From Pigmentiphaga daeguensis (GTDB lineage: Bacteria; Pseudomonadota; Gammaproteobacteria; Burkholderiales; Burkholderiaceae_B): a DNA stretch of 64,000 nt. Positions 17,115 through 27,193 of this stretch are shown piece by piece. The position numbers and the translations under genes are program-made. The stretch is taken from contig NZ_BAAAEN010000002.1 in the NCBI RefSeq assembly GCF_039523035.1, positions 248,001 through 312,000 of the forward strand, given 5' to 3'. The notes under the pieces were generated by a model. It saw nothing but the letters and a program-made list of their open reading frames with translations, searched no databases and was not told the origin of the DNA. Each line of letters starts with the position of its first letter. Position 1 is the first letter of the stretch.

Positions 17115-17474
17115 ATGAAGTTGAGCATAACGAAGCGGGCGCTGCCCGCGTTGGCCGCCCTGGCCGCCTGTGCGGTCGTCGGCTCGGCCGTGGCCCAATC
17201 GGCCCCGCCGGCTACCATCACCGGCAACGCCGATGCCGCCCGTGACAAGAATTCCATGTGCATAGGCTGCCATGGCATCCCGGGCTACAAAGCCAGCTTT
17301 CCCGAGGTCTATCACGTTCCGATGATTGCTGGGCAGAACGCCAAGTACATCGAGGCGGCGCTGAAGGAGTACGCCAGCGGCGCGCGGACGCATCCTTCCA
17401 TGGTTGGCATCGCCAAGAGCCTGTCCGAGCAGGACATCGCCGATCTGGCCGCCTATTACTCCAGCCTGAAGTGA
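17115..17474 (+). CDS. Small exported class I cytochrome c
   Basis: This 119-residue periplasmic protein has a signal peptide (hydrophobic 9-27, cleavage near AVA-QS) and one haem-attachment motif, Cys49-x-x-Cys52-His53 (CIGCH). Met residues in VPMIAGQ or SMVGIAK could give the axial ligand. It is an electron carrier of cytochrome c553/c4-half type. The second cytochrome gene follows 11 bp downstream, so the two are co-transcribed. Their oxidase or reductase partner is not visible in the window. Confidence 0.92.
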   Translation: MKLSITKRALPALAALAACAVVGSAVAQSAPPATITGNADAARDKNSMCIGCHGIPGYKASFPEVYHVPMIAGQNAKYIEAALKEYASGARTHPSMVGIAKSLSEQDIADLAAYYSSLK

Positions 17475-17485
17475 GCCGTCCGACC

Positions 17486-17854
17486 ATGAAGACCATCCAG
17501 CGCCTTTCCTTCCTCGTCGGCAGCGCCTTGCTCTCGCTGTCGGCCGCCCAGGCCGCCGGCGACATCGCCGCCGGCAAGGCGGTGTTCGATCGCATCAACT
17601 GTGCCTCCTGCCACGGTGCCGATGCCAAGACCTCCATCGATCCCAGCTATCCCCAACTGGCGGGCCAGCATCCCGACTACCTCGCGCATGCGCTGAAGGC
17701 GTATCGCCGGGGCCAGTCCAATGCCGCGCCGTCGGCCAACATCCGCAAGAACGCCATCATGGGTGCGTTCGCCGTCCAACTGTCCGACAAGGACATCGAG
17801 GATGTGGCGGCGTACCTGTCCAGCCTGCCTGGCAACCTGGCCGTACGTAAGTAG
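17486..17854 (+). CDS. Small exported class I cytochrome c
   Basis: This 122-residue periplasmic cytochrome has a signal peptide ending near AQA-AG and a single CASCH haem motif (Cys39, Cys42, His43). The fold runs from AGDIAAGKAVF to a C-terminal LSDKDIEDVAAYLSSL helix, which is typical for class I cytochromes. It resembles the neighbouring upstream cytochrome and may have arisen by duplication, or both may correspond to the two halves of a dihaem c4. The ATG at 17486 lies 11 bp after the first cytochrome's stop. Copy B of the GC-rich repeat follows immediately after the stop codon. Confidence 0.92.
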   Translation: MKTIQRLSFLVGSALLSLSAAQAAGDIAAGKAVFDRINCASCHGADAKTSIDPSYPQLAGQHPDYLAHALKAYRRGQSNAAPSANIRKNAIMGAFAVQLSDKDIEDVAAYLSSLPGNLAVRK

Positions 17855-17856
17855 TA

Positions 17857-18013
17857 GGGTCCTCCTACGCGCTGACGCGCGCCCAGAATGGTGGGCCCCA
17901 GCCGCTATGCGGCAGCCCCAAGGGGCCGGGACCCGCCTTGGGGCGGCCCGGCGCCGGGTCCCGAGGGGCGATGCGGATGGACCGGCAAAGCCGGATCCAC
18001 CGCATCCTCAGTC
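17857..18013 (+). repeat. Dispersed GC-rich intergenic repeat, copy B
   Basis: This starts 2 bp after the cytochrome c stop and fills the gap to the convergent Bug gene. It carries the same module order as copy A: CCTCCTACGCGCTGACGCGCG, GCCGCTATGCGGCAGCCCC, CGCCTTGGGGCGGCCCGGCG and GGACCGGCAAAGCCGGATCC. Differences often occur in hairpin loops or as paired changes. Confidence 0.75.
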
Positions 18014-18042
18014 TTCCATTTCGCTCCTGTGTGGAGCCTTGC

Positions 18043-19023
18043 TTATTCGGGGAGCAGGCCGGTCTGCCGGGTGATGCGTTGCCAGGTGGCGTGTTCCTGT
18101 TGCAGGAACCGGCGGTTCTGGTCGGCGGTGGACAGGGCCGGATCGGTGTCCAGGCCCAGGGAGGCCAGGTGTCGGGCGATTTCCGGCTTGGCCAGCAGCG
18201 TGTCGAGTTCCCGGTTCAGGCGCGCCACGACGGAAGCGGGCGTGCCGGCGGGGGCCGCGAGCATGTGCCAACCGGCCAGTCCGAAGCCGGGAAAAGTTTC
18301 TCCCAGGGCCGGAACGTCCGGCATCGACGGCAGCCGCGATGCGGTGCTGACCGCCAGGGCCTTCAGCCGGCCTTGCCCGACATGATTCATCACCACGATG
18401 GCAGGCAGGACGACGAGGTCGGTCCGGCCGGCTATGGTGTCCTGCAGCGCTTCCGAGGACTTCGAATAAGGCACCGTGGTCCAGCGGGCTCCTGACATCG
18501 ATTCCAATGTGTTGGCCAGTATGCCCGAGAAGGTCTTGGCGCCTTCGGTCGCGACGCGAGGGCCCGTGCCGTCCTTGCCGGGGGCCGACAAGGCCTCCTT
18601 CAGCGTGGATGCCTTCAGCCCCGCGGTGGCTGCGATCATGAACGGGCTGTAGCCGATGAACCGGATGGGGACGAAGTCCTTGACGGGATCGTAGGGCAGT
18701 CCCTTGATCGTATAAAGATTACTGACCAGGGCGCTGGTGGTGCCGTAGAACAGCGTGTAGCCATCAGGCGAGGCGCGGGTGACGGCCTGGGCGCCGATGA
18801 TGTTTTGCCCGCCGGGCTTGTTTTCTATCACGATCGGCTGGGCCCAGCCGCGGGCAAGCTGGGTTGCGATGTATCGCGCCACGATGTCGGTGCTCGAGCC
18901 GGGCGCGTGCGAGACGACCAGCTTGACCGGCCGCGTCGGCCAGTCGTCGCCCAGGGCGGGTGATTGCCAGGCGAGCGGGGCAAGGCCTGCGCAAAGCAGC
19001 CAGGATGTTGCGAAGCGGGGCAT
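18043..19023 (-). CDS. Bug-family (TctC-like) periplasmic solute receptor
   Basis: The 326-residue secreted receptor has a signal peptide (LLCAGLAPLAWQSPALG) and Bug motifs (RPVKLVVSHAPGSSTD, ASPDGYTLFYG, MPDVPALGETFPGFG). The ligand-binding loops differ from the other four Bug proteins here. It lies 27 bp downstream of a sulfatase-type hydrolase on the same strand, so it may capture the sulfate ester, phosphonate ester or its product. No tctA/tctB is adjacent. Confidence 0.92.
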   Translation of the reverse strand: MPRFATSWLLCAGLAPLAWQSPALGDDWPTRPVKLVVSHAPGSSTDIVARYIATQLARGWAQPIVIENKPGGQNIIGAQAVTRASPDGYTLFYGTTSALVSNLYTIKGLPYDPVKDFVPIRFIGYSPFMIAATAGLKASTLKEALSAPGKDGTGPRVATEGAKTFSGILANTLESMSGARWTTVPYSKSSEALQDTIAGRTDLVVLPAIVVMNHVGQGRLKALAVSTASRLPSMPDVPALGETFPGFGLAGWHMLAAPAGTPASVVARLNRELDTLLAKPEIARHLASLGLDTDPALSTADQNRRFLQQEHATWQRITRQTGLLPE

Positions 19024-19050
19024 GTTGTCTCCTTGTGAGTATCTTTTCCG

Positions 19051-20607
19051 TCACGCAACGGCCAGCGGCGACAGGGCGGTGTCCGGGTGCGCCATGGCCT
19101 GGCGCAGCAACTGCTGGATCAGGGCGTCGCGGATGCCGCGGTGGGCGGCGCTGTCCCAGAGGTTGGCGCACTCGAGCGGATCGTCCAGGCGGTCGTACAG
19201 TTCGCCCCATTCCACGCCGTCATACACGCTGAGCCGGTAGCGGGGATGGACCAGGGTTCGCATCCGGACGGGGGCGTCGAAGCCGAAATAGGTCCGTTGG
19301 CCTTCCTCTTCGATCAGTACCGCGTCGCGGGCCTGGAACGGCCGCGCCTGGATCGAGGGCAGGAAGGACATGCCTTGCATGCCGTTGCAGGCTTCGACGC
19401 CGGCAGCTTCCAGAATCGTGGGCGCGATGTCGATGGTCGAAAGCAGGCCGTTTTCCCGCACGCGCCGGGCGTCCGGCGCGGCCCATATGAGCGGTGTACG
19501 TATCAGGCTGCGGTAATGCAGGGAGCCCTTGAACAGCAACTGATGATCGCCGCCGTATTCTCCATGATCGGCCGTGAAGATCACGATCGTGTTGTCGGCC
19601 AGCCCGCATTCTTCCAGGGTTTGCAGTACACGGCCGATGTTTGCGTCGATGAAGCTGATGGCCCCGTAGTTGAGCGCGATTGCCTCTCGTACTTCTCGTT
19701 CCGTGGCGGCAAAGCAGGCCATGGAGGTCTTGTGGGCGCGCCCCGCGTCGCGCTGGCGGCGCAGCCACGCCAGGTGGGGCGGCGGGGTGTCCGAGCGGTA
19801 GGACGCGGGCAGCGCCATGTCCTCCGGACGGTACATGTCCCAGTATCGGCCCGGCGGCGTATAGGGATGGTGCGGGTCCGGAAACGAGGCATACAGGAAG
19901 AACGGCGCATCGTTCCGCGCATAGGCGCGCAGACGGTCGCAGGTCCGCTCGGCTACCCACGCGCTGGGGTGCAAGGCTTCGGGTACGCGCGTGCGCCAGG
20001 CCTGGCCGACCGCCGCCAGCTCGTAGTCGCTGGGCAGGGCATTGGACCGGCCGATCCATGTTTCCGCGTCGGCGCACTTGCCGCGCAGCCATTGCCGGTA
20101 GTGGCCGTTGATGTCGTCGCCATGTTCGATGCCGATCTCCGCATGGCCGAAGCCGTAGTAGGGCAGGCTCATGGGGTATTCGTGGCCGCGCCAGCTGGCG
20201 ACGCTTTCCTGCAGGTAGTCCCCGGGGTAATGCCGGGCGCCGTCGCGGGCCCGGCGGGGTGTCCTGGGATCGGGAAGCGGCGCATGGTCCGTCATGGTCT
20301 GGAGATGCGACTTGCCTATCAGTGCCGTGGCGTAGCCCGCCTCGCGCAGCAGCTCCGGGAAGGTCACGGCTTCCAGCCCCAGCGGCAGGCCGTTGTGGCG
20401 GACGCCGTGGGCCGACGGCATGCGGCCGGTCATCAGGCTGGAGCGGTTGGGCATGCAGATCGGCGTGGCGACGTAGGTGTTCGAGCTGGTCCAGCCCCGC
20501 TCGGCGAGCCGGTCGATATTCGGGGTCCGCACCGTGGTGTTGCCGTAGCAGCCGAGGTGATCGGCGCACAGCTGGTCGACGATGAACATCAGGAAATTGG
20601 GCCGCAT
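19051..20607 (-). CDS. Sulfatase-superfamily hydrolase (formylglycine type)
   Basis: This 518-residue enzyme of the alkaline-phosphatase/sulfatase fold has the CxPxR formylglycine motif CMPNR at Cys51-Arg55. The metal ligands are expected from Asp11 (IVDQ), Asp347 and His348 in FTADHGE, and Lys360 is the usual sulfate contact. No signal peptide is visible, so it is probably cytosolic. Aryl- or alkyl-sulfatase or phosphonate monoester hydrolase are all possible. The single Asp at the N-terminal metal motif is reminiscent of the latter. It is followed by a Bug receptor and preceded by a LysR gene on the same strand, a likely uptake and hydrolysis unit. Confidence 0.9.
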   Translation of the reverse strand: MRPNFLMFIVDQLCADHLGCYGNTTVRTPNIDRLAERGWTSSNTYVATPICMPNRSSLMTGRMPSAHGVRHNGLPLGLEAVTFPELLREAGYATALIGKSHLQTMTDHAPLPDPRTPRRARDGARHYPGDYLQESVASWRGHEYPMSLPYYGFGHAEIGIEHGDDINGHYRQWLRGKCADAETWIGRSNALPSDYELAAVGQAWRTRVPEALHPSAWVAERTCDRLRAYARNDAPFFLYASFPDPHHPYTPPGRYWDMYRPEDMALPASYRSDTPPPHLAWLRRQRDAGRAHKTSMACFAATEREVREAIALNYGAISFIDANIGRVLQTLEECGLADNTIVIFTADHGEYGGDHQLLFKGSLHYRSLIRTPLIWAAPDARRVRENGLLSTIDIAPTILEAAGVEACNGMQGMSFLPSIQARPFQARDAVLIEEEGQRTYFGFDAPVRMRTLVHPRYRLSVYDGVEWGELYDRLDDPLECANLWDSAAHRGIRDALIQQLLRQAMAHPDTALSPLAVA

Positions 20608-20718
20608 GCTTTGCTTCGTGGAAGGAAGGGTCTCGGAGCCGAGATCCTAGCGGCTGGGGCCGGCTGACCGGTAATAGGAAGTTTTGAGAGCGCCATCACC
20701 CCGCGTGATGGCGGGCAG

Positions 20719-21606
20719 TCAAACCTGGCTTGCCAGCGTGGCCTTCATGATGCGCTCGGCCGCGATGACGGCATGGGACTTGGGCAGGTCGGGGCAGGCG
20801 CGTACGACCACGCGGCGGGAAAAGGCGGGGTGGGCGATGCGTCGGACGACCAGCGACGTGCCTCGCGTCAGCGTGCCCGCCAGTCCTTCGGGCAGCAGGG
20901 TGGAGAATTGGCCAGTCTCGCACAAGAGGAGGAGCGAGGAAATGTCCTCCACGCCGCCCATGATGTTCAGCCGGAGCTTCTGCGCCTGGGCCAGGGCAAG
21001 CAGCGACTGGTGCAGGGGCTGTGCCATGGACAGCAGCAGGGGAAAGTCCTGGAGGCTCGGCAGTTCCACCGGCGGCGTTCCGCCGGCATGGCTGGCCGGC
21101 GTCACCAGGCAGATGTTTTCCTCGTATAGATGCGCGTCGGATTCCCCCCGCTCGTCACTGGCCAGCACCAGCATGGCCAGGTCCAGTTCGCCGCGGCGCA
21201 GCCGCTGCGCCAGGGCGTCGGAATAGCCCACCACCAACTGGGGCTGGATGCCGGGGGCCTCCTGGCGCAGGCGGGTGAACAGCGGGGCGCAGGCGACCGG
21301 CGCGGCGCTGTGCAGGATGCCTATGCGCACCGGGCCGCTGGCGGTGTCCAGGGTGGACTGGATGGCGGCCCTGGCCCGGTCGATCTGCCTGAGGATGGCC
21401 AGCGCATGGTGCAGCAGTTCCGTCCCCGACGTGGTCGGGACCACGCCCGTGGGGCCGCGGGTGAATAAAGGCGTGCCGAGTTCGGTTTCCAGGGCGGCCA
21501 GGGCCTGGCTCAAGGCCGGTTGGACCACGTGCAGGCGCCGCGCCGCCGCGGAAAGGCTGCCCTGCTGGGCAATGGCGACGAAGTATCGGAGCTGCTTGAC
21601 GTCCAT
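20719..21606 (-). CDS. LysR-family transcriptional regulator
   Basis: This 295-residue LysR protein has its HTH at about 3-60 (VKQLRYFVAIAQQGSLSAAARRLH, then QPALSQALAALE) and a C-terminal co-inducer domain. The N-terminal region resembles CatR/CbnR-like members. It lies 111 bp upstream of the sulfatase gene on the same strand, so it may be co-transcribed with or regulate the sulfatase-Bug pair. No divergent target is present because the upstream neighbour is DUF1841 on the same strand. Confidence 0.92.
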   Translation of the reverse strand: MDVKQLRYFVAIAQQGSLSAAARRLHVVQPALSQALAALETELGTPLFTRGPTGVVPTTSGTELLHHALAILRQIDRARAAIQSTLDTASGPVRIGILHSAAPVACAPLFTRLRQEAPGIQPQLVVGYSDALAQRLRRGELDLAMLVLASDERGESDAHLYEENICLVTPASHAGGTPPVELPSLQDFPLLLSMAQPLHQSLLALAQAQKLRLNIMGGVEDISSLLLLCETGQFSTLLPEGLAGTLTRGTSLVVRRIAHPAFSRRVVVRACPDLPKSHAVIAAERIMKATLASQV

Positions 21607-21652
21607 GTCGTGGCCGGCCTGCTGAAGGACCGCGTGGCGGGAATGCGGCGGC

Positions 21653-22078
21653 CTACGAGCCGGCGCGCTGGCGGATCAGCTCGATATAGGCATCGGTATC
21701 GAGCGGGGTGCCCAGGCGCTGGGCTTCCCATACGACGCGGCCCAGGCATTCCATGATTTCGTGCGCCGCTTCGTGGGCGCCCTTGCGCTGGGCCAGCCGC
21801 TGGTAGGCGTCGCGGATGCCGGGCGGGTGGTCGATCGAGAGCTGTTCGGCGATCGCCAGGTGCATGGACAGGTGCAGGAAGGGGTTGGTGCGGCCGGCCT
21901 CGACGCTGTAGTCGGCCTGGGCGGCCTCGGGGTTCTCGAGGTCGCCGTGGTATTCGGGGTGTTCCAGGATCCAGTCCAGCGCGGTGGCTTCCAGCGGCGT
22001 CAGGACTTCGCCGGCGCGATGCTTGCGCCAGGTCTCGGTGAAGAACTGGCGGACCTGGTCTCGGGTAGGATTGAACAT
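21653..22078 (-). CDS. DUF1841-family protein
   Basis: This 141-residue soluble protein matches the DUF1841 family common in beta- and gamma-proteobacteria: a start MFNPTRDQVRQFFTETW, the LEATALDWILEHPEYH segment, a conserved NPFLHLSMHLAI stretch and a C-terminal ECLGRVVWEAQR helix. Histidines in HLSMHLAI suggest metal binding but no function is established. Two adjacent ATGs occur at 22081 and 22078. The family begins at the second. It is divergent from icd with a 137-bp gap. Confidence 0.8.
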   Translation of the reverse strand: MFNPTRDQVRQFFTETWRKHRAGEVLTPLEATALDWILEHPEYHGDLENPEAAQADYSVEAGRTNPFLHLSMHLAIAEQLSIDHPPGIRDAYQRLAQRKGAHEAAHEIMECLGRVVWEAQRLGTPLDTDAYIELIRQRAGS

Positions 22079-22215
22079 CATCCGGGCATTGTACCCGCCG
22101 CGCCGGGCCCGCCCCGCCGCCGGCCGCGTGCGCCGCCCGGCCGAATACGGGATAATCCACGGGATGTGACAGGGCCGCGCCGCGGCTTGCTTCAACGATC
22201 GTTCGGAAACGCCGC

Positions 22216-23475
<1,260 letters not shown>

Positions 23476-23494
23476 GCTGCGAGTCCGCGCCCCC

Positions 23495-23524
23495 CGCGCC
23501 GCGCCCCCAAGGGGGGCGGCGCGG
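23495..23524. terminator. GC-rich imperfect hairpin between convergent icd and PepSY genes
   Basis: A run CGCCCCC, AA, GGGGGGCG with GC-rich flanks can form an imperfect hairpin that ends directly at the stop codon of the PepSY gene. It lacks a T-run. It is probably a bidirectional transcription barrier. Confidence 0.45.
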
Positions 23525-24661
23525 TCACGCGGACGCCGTGGCCTGCTTGCGCCGCGCCGCCGTGGCGGGTTGCCGCTTCCTGAGCCAGAGGTACAGGCCG
23601 CTGCCAAGCACAATGATGGTCGCGATGTCCAGCAGCGCCCAGATGATCTGCATGGGCAGGCCGCCGTAGTCGCCGAAGTGCAAGGGCTGAGAGACCAGGA
23701 GCGCCGTCAGGTACCAGGGCAGCCTGGGCGCCGCGGTGACCTCGGCGGTCTTGGCGTCGACCAGCACCGGCTGCAGCAGCTTGGAGGTGAGCGGTTCGTT
23801 GCCGGCCAGGAAGAAGGTGTTGTGGTGGGGGCTGGAGAACGCCGTGCCGGGGAAGGCGATGAACGACAGGCGGGTGCCGGGGGCGGCCGCCTTGGCTGCT
23901 TCCATGGACCGCTGCAGCGAGGCCCGCTCGGGCGCCGGCGTGAGGGGCTGGCCCTGATAGGGCGCGAGCAGGGTGCTGAGCTGATCGTACTGCCAATACT
24001 TGATCATCAGGTCGGCCCAGGTATTGATCATGCCCGTGCCACCGACGACGAAGGCCCAGACCAGGGTCACGATGCCCAGCAGATTGTGCAGGTCCAGCCA
24101 TTTCACGCGCTTGGTGCGATGGCGCCGGACCTCGCCGAAGTCCAGCTTCTTCGTGAAGGGACCGTACAGGACGGTGCCGCTGACGATGGCGATGAGCAGC
24201 AGCAGCCCCATGAAACCCAGGAACAGCTTGCCGGCCAGGCCCGCGAACAGGTCGACGTGCAGCTTGAGCATCACGTACATGAAGCCTTCGTCGAAGCGCG
24301 GCTCGGCCAGGATCTCGCCGGTGCGCGCATCCACCGCCACGGAACGGAAATCGTCGGTGGGGGCGGGCGTGGGGGTAAGCGTGACGAACCAGATGCGCTC
24401 GTCATCCTCGTCTTGCGAGGCGAACTGGATGACCCGTTCGGGGTAGCGCGCATGCGCGACTTCCAGGATGCGGTCCAGGCTGACCCGGGCACTGTCGTCC
24501 TGCATCGCGGGCGCTTCGACCTCGGTTCCCAGCAGGTGGCCGATTTCATGGTGGAAGATCAGCGGCAGGCCCGTCAGGCACAGCAGCAGCATGAACACCG
24601 TGCAGACCAGGCTGCTCCATTTGTGCAGCCAGGCCCAGGTCTTGAGCGAGCGGGCGGACAT
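23525..24661 (-). CDS. PepSY-associated inner-membrane protein (iron-uptake reductase type)
   Basis: This 378-residue membrane protein of the PepSY_TM family has four main hydrophobic segments: about 15-40 (VFMLLLCLTGLPLIF), 140-165, 190-215 and near 345-370. Conserved histidines are in LHKWSS, FHHEIGHLL, LHVDLF and WLDLHNLLG. The periplasmic PepSY-like domain lies between segments. Family members are found in siderophore loci and can reduce ferric-siderophores. The start has an AAGGAC ribosome-binding site. It follows a small membrane protein gene on the same strand and both lie behind a likely Fur box. No TonB receptor is present in the window. Confidence 0.88.
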   Translation of the reverse strand: MSARSLKTWAWLHKWSSLVCTVFMLLLCLTGLPLIFHHEIGHLLGTEVEAPAMQDDSARVSLDRILEVAHARYPERVIQFASQDEDDERIWFVTLTPTPAPTDDFRSVAVDARTGEILAEPRFDEGFMYVMLKLHVDLFAGLAGKLFLGFMGLLLLIAIVSGTVLYGPFTKKLDFGEVRRHRTKRVKWLDLHNLLGIVTLVWAFVVGGTGMINTWADLMIKYWQYDQLSTLLAPYQGQPLTPAPERASLQRSMEAAKAAAPGTRLSFIAFPGTAFSSPHHNTFFLAGNEPLTSKLLQPVLVDAKTAEVTAAPRLPWYLTALLVSQPLHFGDYGGLPMQIIWALLDIATIIVLGSGLYLWLRKRQPATAARRKQATASA

Positions 24662-24720
24662 GCGTCAGTCCTTCGTGAAGGTGGTGGGGCCGCGGGTGCC
24701 GGCGGAGTGGGTCGAGACGT

Positions 24721-24930
24721 TCATGAGCGGTGGGGCGATCCATGGGCGCGGGCCCGGACGGGACGGCGGCGCAAGCCGAACCAGAGCATGACTGCGACCG
24801 GGGTGCCCAGGCCGACCCAGGACCAGGCGTCGCCCCAGGTATCGGACACGAGGGCGCTGAGCAGTCCGGTGATGGTGAGGATGCCAAGCGCGAGCGGCCA
24901 GGCCCAGATGCGAAGCGTCAGGGTCGACAT
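24721..24930 (-). CDS. Small two-helix membrane protein
   Basis: This 69-residue protein has two hydrophobic segments (about 6-27 and 36-51) and a basic tail (RRRPVRARAHG). The start at 24930 has a strong GGAGG site. Small membrane proteins of this size often precede PepSY_TM genes in iron-responsive operons, so an accessory role to the PepSY protein is likely. No family was firmly recognised. Confidence 0.7.
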   Translation of the reverse strand: MSTLTLRIWAWPLALGILTITGLLSALVSDTWGDAWSWVGLGTPVAVMLWFGLRRRPVRARAHGSPHRS

Positions 24931-24962
24931 CGGTCCTCCATGGGAACCGAGAAAAAGAAGAA

Positions 24963-24977
24963 TAATAATGATTTTTA
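24963..24977 (-). promoter_or_regulatory. Putative Fur box
   Basis: TAATAATGATTTTTA matches the 15-bp Fur consensus TGATAATNATTATCA at 12 positions. It is in an AT-rich island (24950-24998) in otherwise GC-rich DNA, 33 bp upstream of the small membrane protein start. Iron-repressed transcription of the PepSY operon is the inference. Confidence 0.5.
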
Positions 24978-25078
24978 TTTAAAAAATAAACCGTGCGCGT
25001 GGGGCGCAATGGCGGTCCGGGGGAGGGGGAGGCAGGGGCGGAGGGCGGCGCGCGACCGCTCTCCGGTCGGCGGGGCCG

Positions 25079-26053
25079 CTACTTGCTGCGCTTGTCCAGC
25101 AGCGGGTCGATCTTGTTCCGTTCCTCCGTGAGGAACTTGGCGAAGCTGGCCGCACCGGGCTCCATGGCGCTGGCGCCGGCATCGACGAAGATCTTGTCCA
25201 CTTTGGGGTCGGCCAGCGCCTTGCCGGCGGCTTGTTCGAGGCGGGCGATGATCGCGGGTGGCGTTCCCCTGGGCGCGAACAGGCCGAACCAGCCGTTGAA
25301 GTCGAAGTCCGGCAGGTTCAGGGCTTCGGCCACGGTCGGCACGTCAGGCAGTAGCGGCGATCGGGTCTTTGACGTAACGGCCAGCGCGCGCAGGCGGCCT
25401 TCCTTAAGGAAGGGGGCGGCCACGGGCGTGTTGACGAATCCCATCTGCAGCGTGCCACCCAGCAGGTCGGTCATGGCTTGGGCGTTGCCGCGATAGGGCG
25501 TGTGGGTGAATCGGGCGCCGGTCCGGGCGGACAGCATTTCGCCCGCGATGTGGCTGGAGGTGCCTTCGCCGGGCGAGCCGTACACGAACCGGTCCGGCGA
25601 TTTCCTGGCCTCGGCTACCAGTTCGGGCAGCGACTTGACCGGAACCGACGCGTTGACGGTGATGACGTTGGTCATCTTGGCGACTCCCGAGATCGGCACC
25701 AGGTCGGTCGCGGGGTTGAAGCCCAGGTTGGAGAAAAGATGGGGGTTGGCCACGATGGGCAAGCCGTTGATGAGGATGGTGTAGCCGTCCGGCTTGGCGC
25801 GTACGACGTATTCGGTGCCGATGTTCGTACCTGCTCCGGGCTTGTATTCGACGATGACGGGTTGTCCGAGCGTCGATGCCATGTGGTCGCCGATGGCGCG
25901 CGCAAAGACATCCGAGGATCCTCCCGCCGCGCCGCCGATGATCATCCTGATCGGCCGGGTGGGGTAGGCGTCCTCCGGTTGAGCCGCGTGGGCGCCACCC
26001 GAGATGGCAACCATGAGTGCGAAGCAGCTGGCCTTGAGTCGCGTGTTACGCAT
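25079..26053 (-). CDS. Bug-family (TctC-like) periplasmic solute receptor
   Basis: This 324-residue secreted receptor has a signal peptide (KASCFALMVAISGGAHA) and Bug motifs (YPTRPIRMIIGGAAGGSSD, AKPDGYTILING, LPDVPTVAEALNLPDF). The ATG at 26053 has a GGGAG site at suitable distance, while an in-frame start at 26086 does not. It is the second gene of a two-Bug operon divergent from the eight-gene catabolic cluster. The two receptors are clearly related (both share the EYKAGAGTN-like segment and VAEALN motif), suggesting tandem duplication. Confidence 0.93.
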   Translation of the reverse strand: MRNTRLKASCFALMVAISGGAHAAQPEDAYPTRPIRMIIGGAAGGSSDVFARAIGDHMASTLGQPVIVEYKPGAGTNIGTEYVVRAKPDGYTILINGLPIVANPHLFSNLGFNPATDLVPISGVAKMTNVITVNASVPVKSLPELVAEARKSPDRFVYGSPGEGTSSHIAGEMLSARTGARFTHTPYRGNAQAMTDLLGGTLQMGFVNTPVAAPFLKEGRLRALAVTSKTRSPLLPDVPTVAEALNLPDFDFNGWFGLFAPRGTPPAIIARLEQAAGKALADPKVDKIFVDAGASAMEPGAASFAKFLTEERNKIDPLLDKRSK

Positions 26054-26153
26054 GGTACGTGCTCCCTGCGTTGTCGGTCGGTCCATCGTCGAGGTCCGGG
26101 CACGAGGCGTGCCACGGACCCCTGCTCGAGCATCCTGGCTTTCCCGGGACGGG

Positions 26154-27128
26154 CTATTTGTTGACGGAGGCGCCCGATTGCTTGACCAGCTCCGTCAGGC
26201 GCTCGGTGTCCACGCGCAGTGTGCGCGCGAAGTCGGCGCTCGATCCGCCAACCACTTCGGCGCCCGCGTTCATGATCGTCTCGCGCGAGGAGGGGTCGGC
26301 CAGGGCCTGGGCCGAGGCCTTGTGCAGCTTGGCGATGATGTCGCCGGGCGTGCCGGCCGGGGCCAGCAGGCCGAACCAGCCCGTGAGTTCATAGTCGATG
26401 TTCAGGGCCTCGGCCACCGTGGGCACGTCGGGCAACAGCGACGAACGGGTCGAGGATGTGACCGCCAGCGGTCTCAGCTTGCCGGATTTCACGAACGGCA
26501 ATGCCACGGGCAGGTTGACGAAGCCGACCTCCAGCAGCCCCGCGAGGTGATCGTTCGTCGCCTGGGCGTTGCCCTGGTAGGCCACGTGCGTCAGCTTGGC
26601 GCCCGTCTTCATCTCGAGCAGTTGGCCGGACAGGCTGGCGGAGCTGCCGAAACCGGGCGAGCCGTAGTTGTACTTGCCGGGGTTCTTCTTCGCCAGCGCG
26701 ATGAGTTCCTTCAGGTTGTGGACCGGCAACTGGGGATTGACCGTGATCACGTTGGACATGGCGGCGGCTTCGATGATCGGTGTCAGGTCTTTCAGCGGGT
26801 TATACGGCAGGTCGGGATATAGCACCTGGCTCGTCGCCATCGAGATGCCATTGAGCAGCAGCGTGTAGCCGTCCGGTGCCGCCTTGGCCACGTAGTCGCT
26901 GCCGAGGTTGGTGCCGGCACCGGCCTTGTATTCCACGATGAAAGGCTTGCCCATGGACTCTTGCAGCTTCATCGCAAGCAGCCGGGCAACGATGTCCGAA
27001 GTGCCGCCCGCGGCTGCGGGGACGATGATCCGTACCGGCTTGCTGGGGTAGGACTGTGCGTTGGCCGTTGCGGGAAGGATCGCGACGGCGGCCGCGATGT
27101 GCAGGGAGGCTAGAAGCGGTCGAAGCAT
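26154..27128 (-). CDS. Bug-family (TctC-like) periplasmic solute receptor
   Basis: This 324-residue secreted receptor has a signal peptide (LLASLHIAAAVAILPATANA) and typical motifs (YPSKPVRIIVPAAAGGTSD, AAPDGYTLLLNG, LPDVPTVAEALNIDYE). The ATG at 27128 has a GAGGAA ribosome-binding site. The longer in-frame start at 27203 would disrupt the signal peptide. It is the first gene of the pair transcribed away from the FAD monooxygenase across a 286-bp divergent promoter that holds two inverted GntR-like operators. It probably imports the substrate of that pathway. Confidence 0.93.
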   Translation of the reverse strand: MLRPLLASLHIAAAVAILPATANAQSYPSKPVRIIVPAAAGGTSDIVARLLAMKLQESMGKPFIVEYKAGAGTNLGSDYVAKAAPDGYTLLLNGISMATSQVLYPDLPYNPLKDLTPIIEAAAMSNVITVNPQLPVHNLKELIALAKKNPGKYNYGSPGFGSSASLSGQLLEMKTGAKLTHVAYQGNAQATNDHLAGLLEVGFVNLPVALPFVKSGKLRPLAVTSSTRSSLLPDVPTVAEALNIDYELTGWFGLLAPAGTPGDIIAKLHKASAQALADPSSRETIMNAGAEVVGGSSADFARTLRVDTERLTELVKQSGASVNK

Positions 27129-27193
27129 GGTGGTTCCTCGGTTGTGTTCGGGAGGGGCGGCGACTGCCACGATGGCATCCTGAGGATGTCTTG

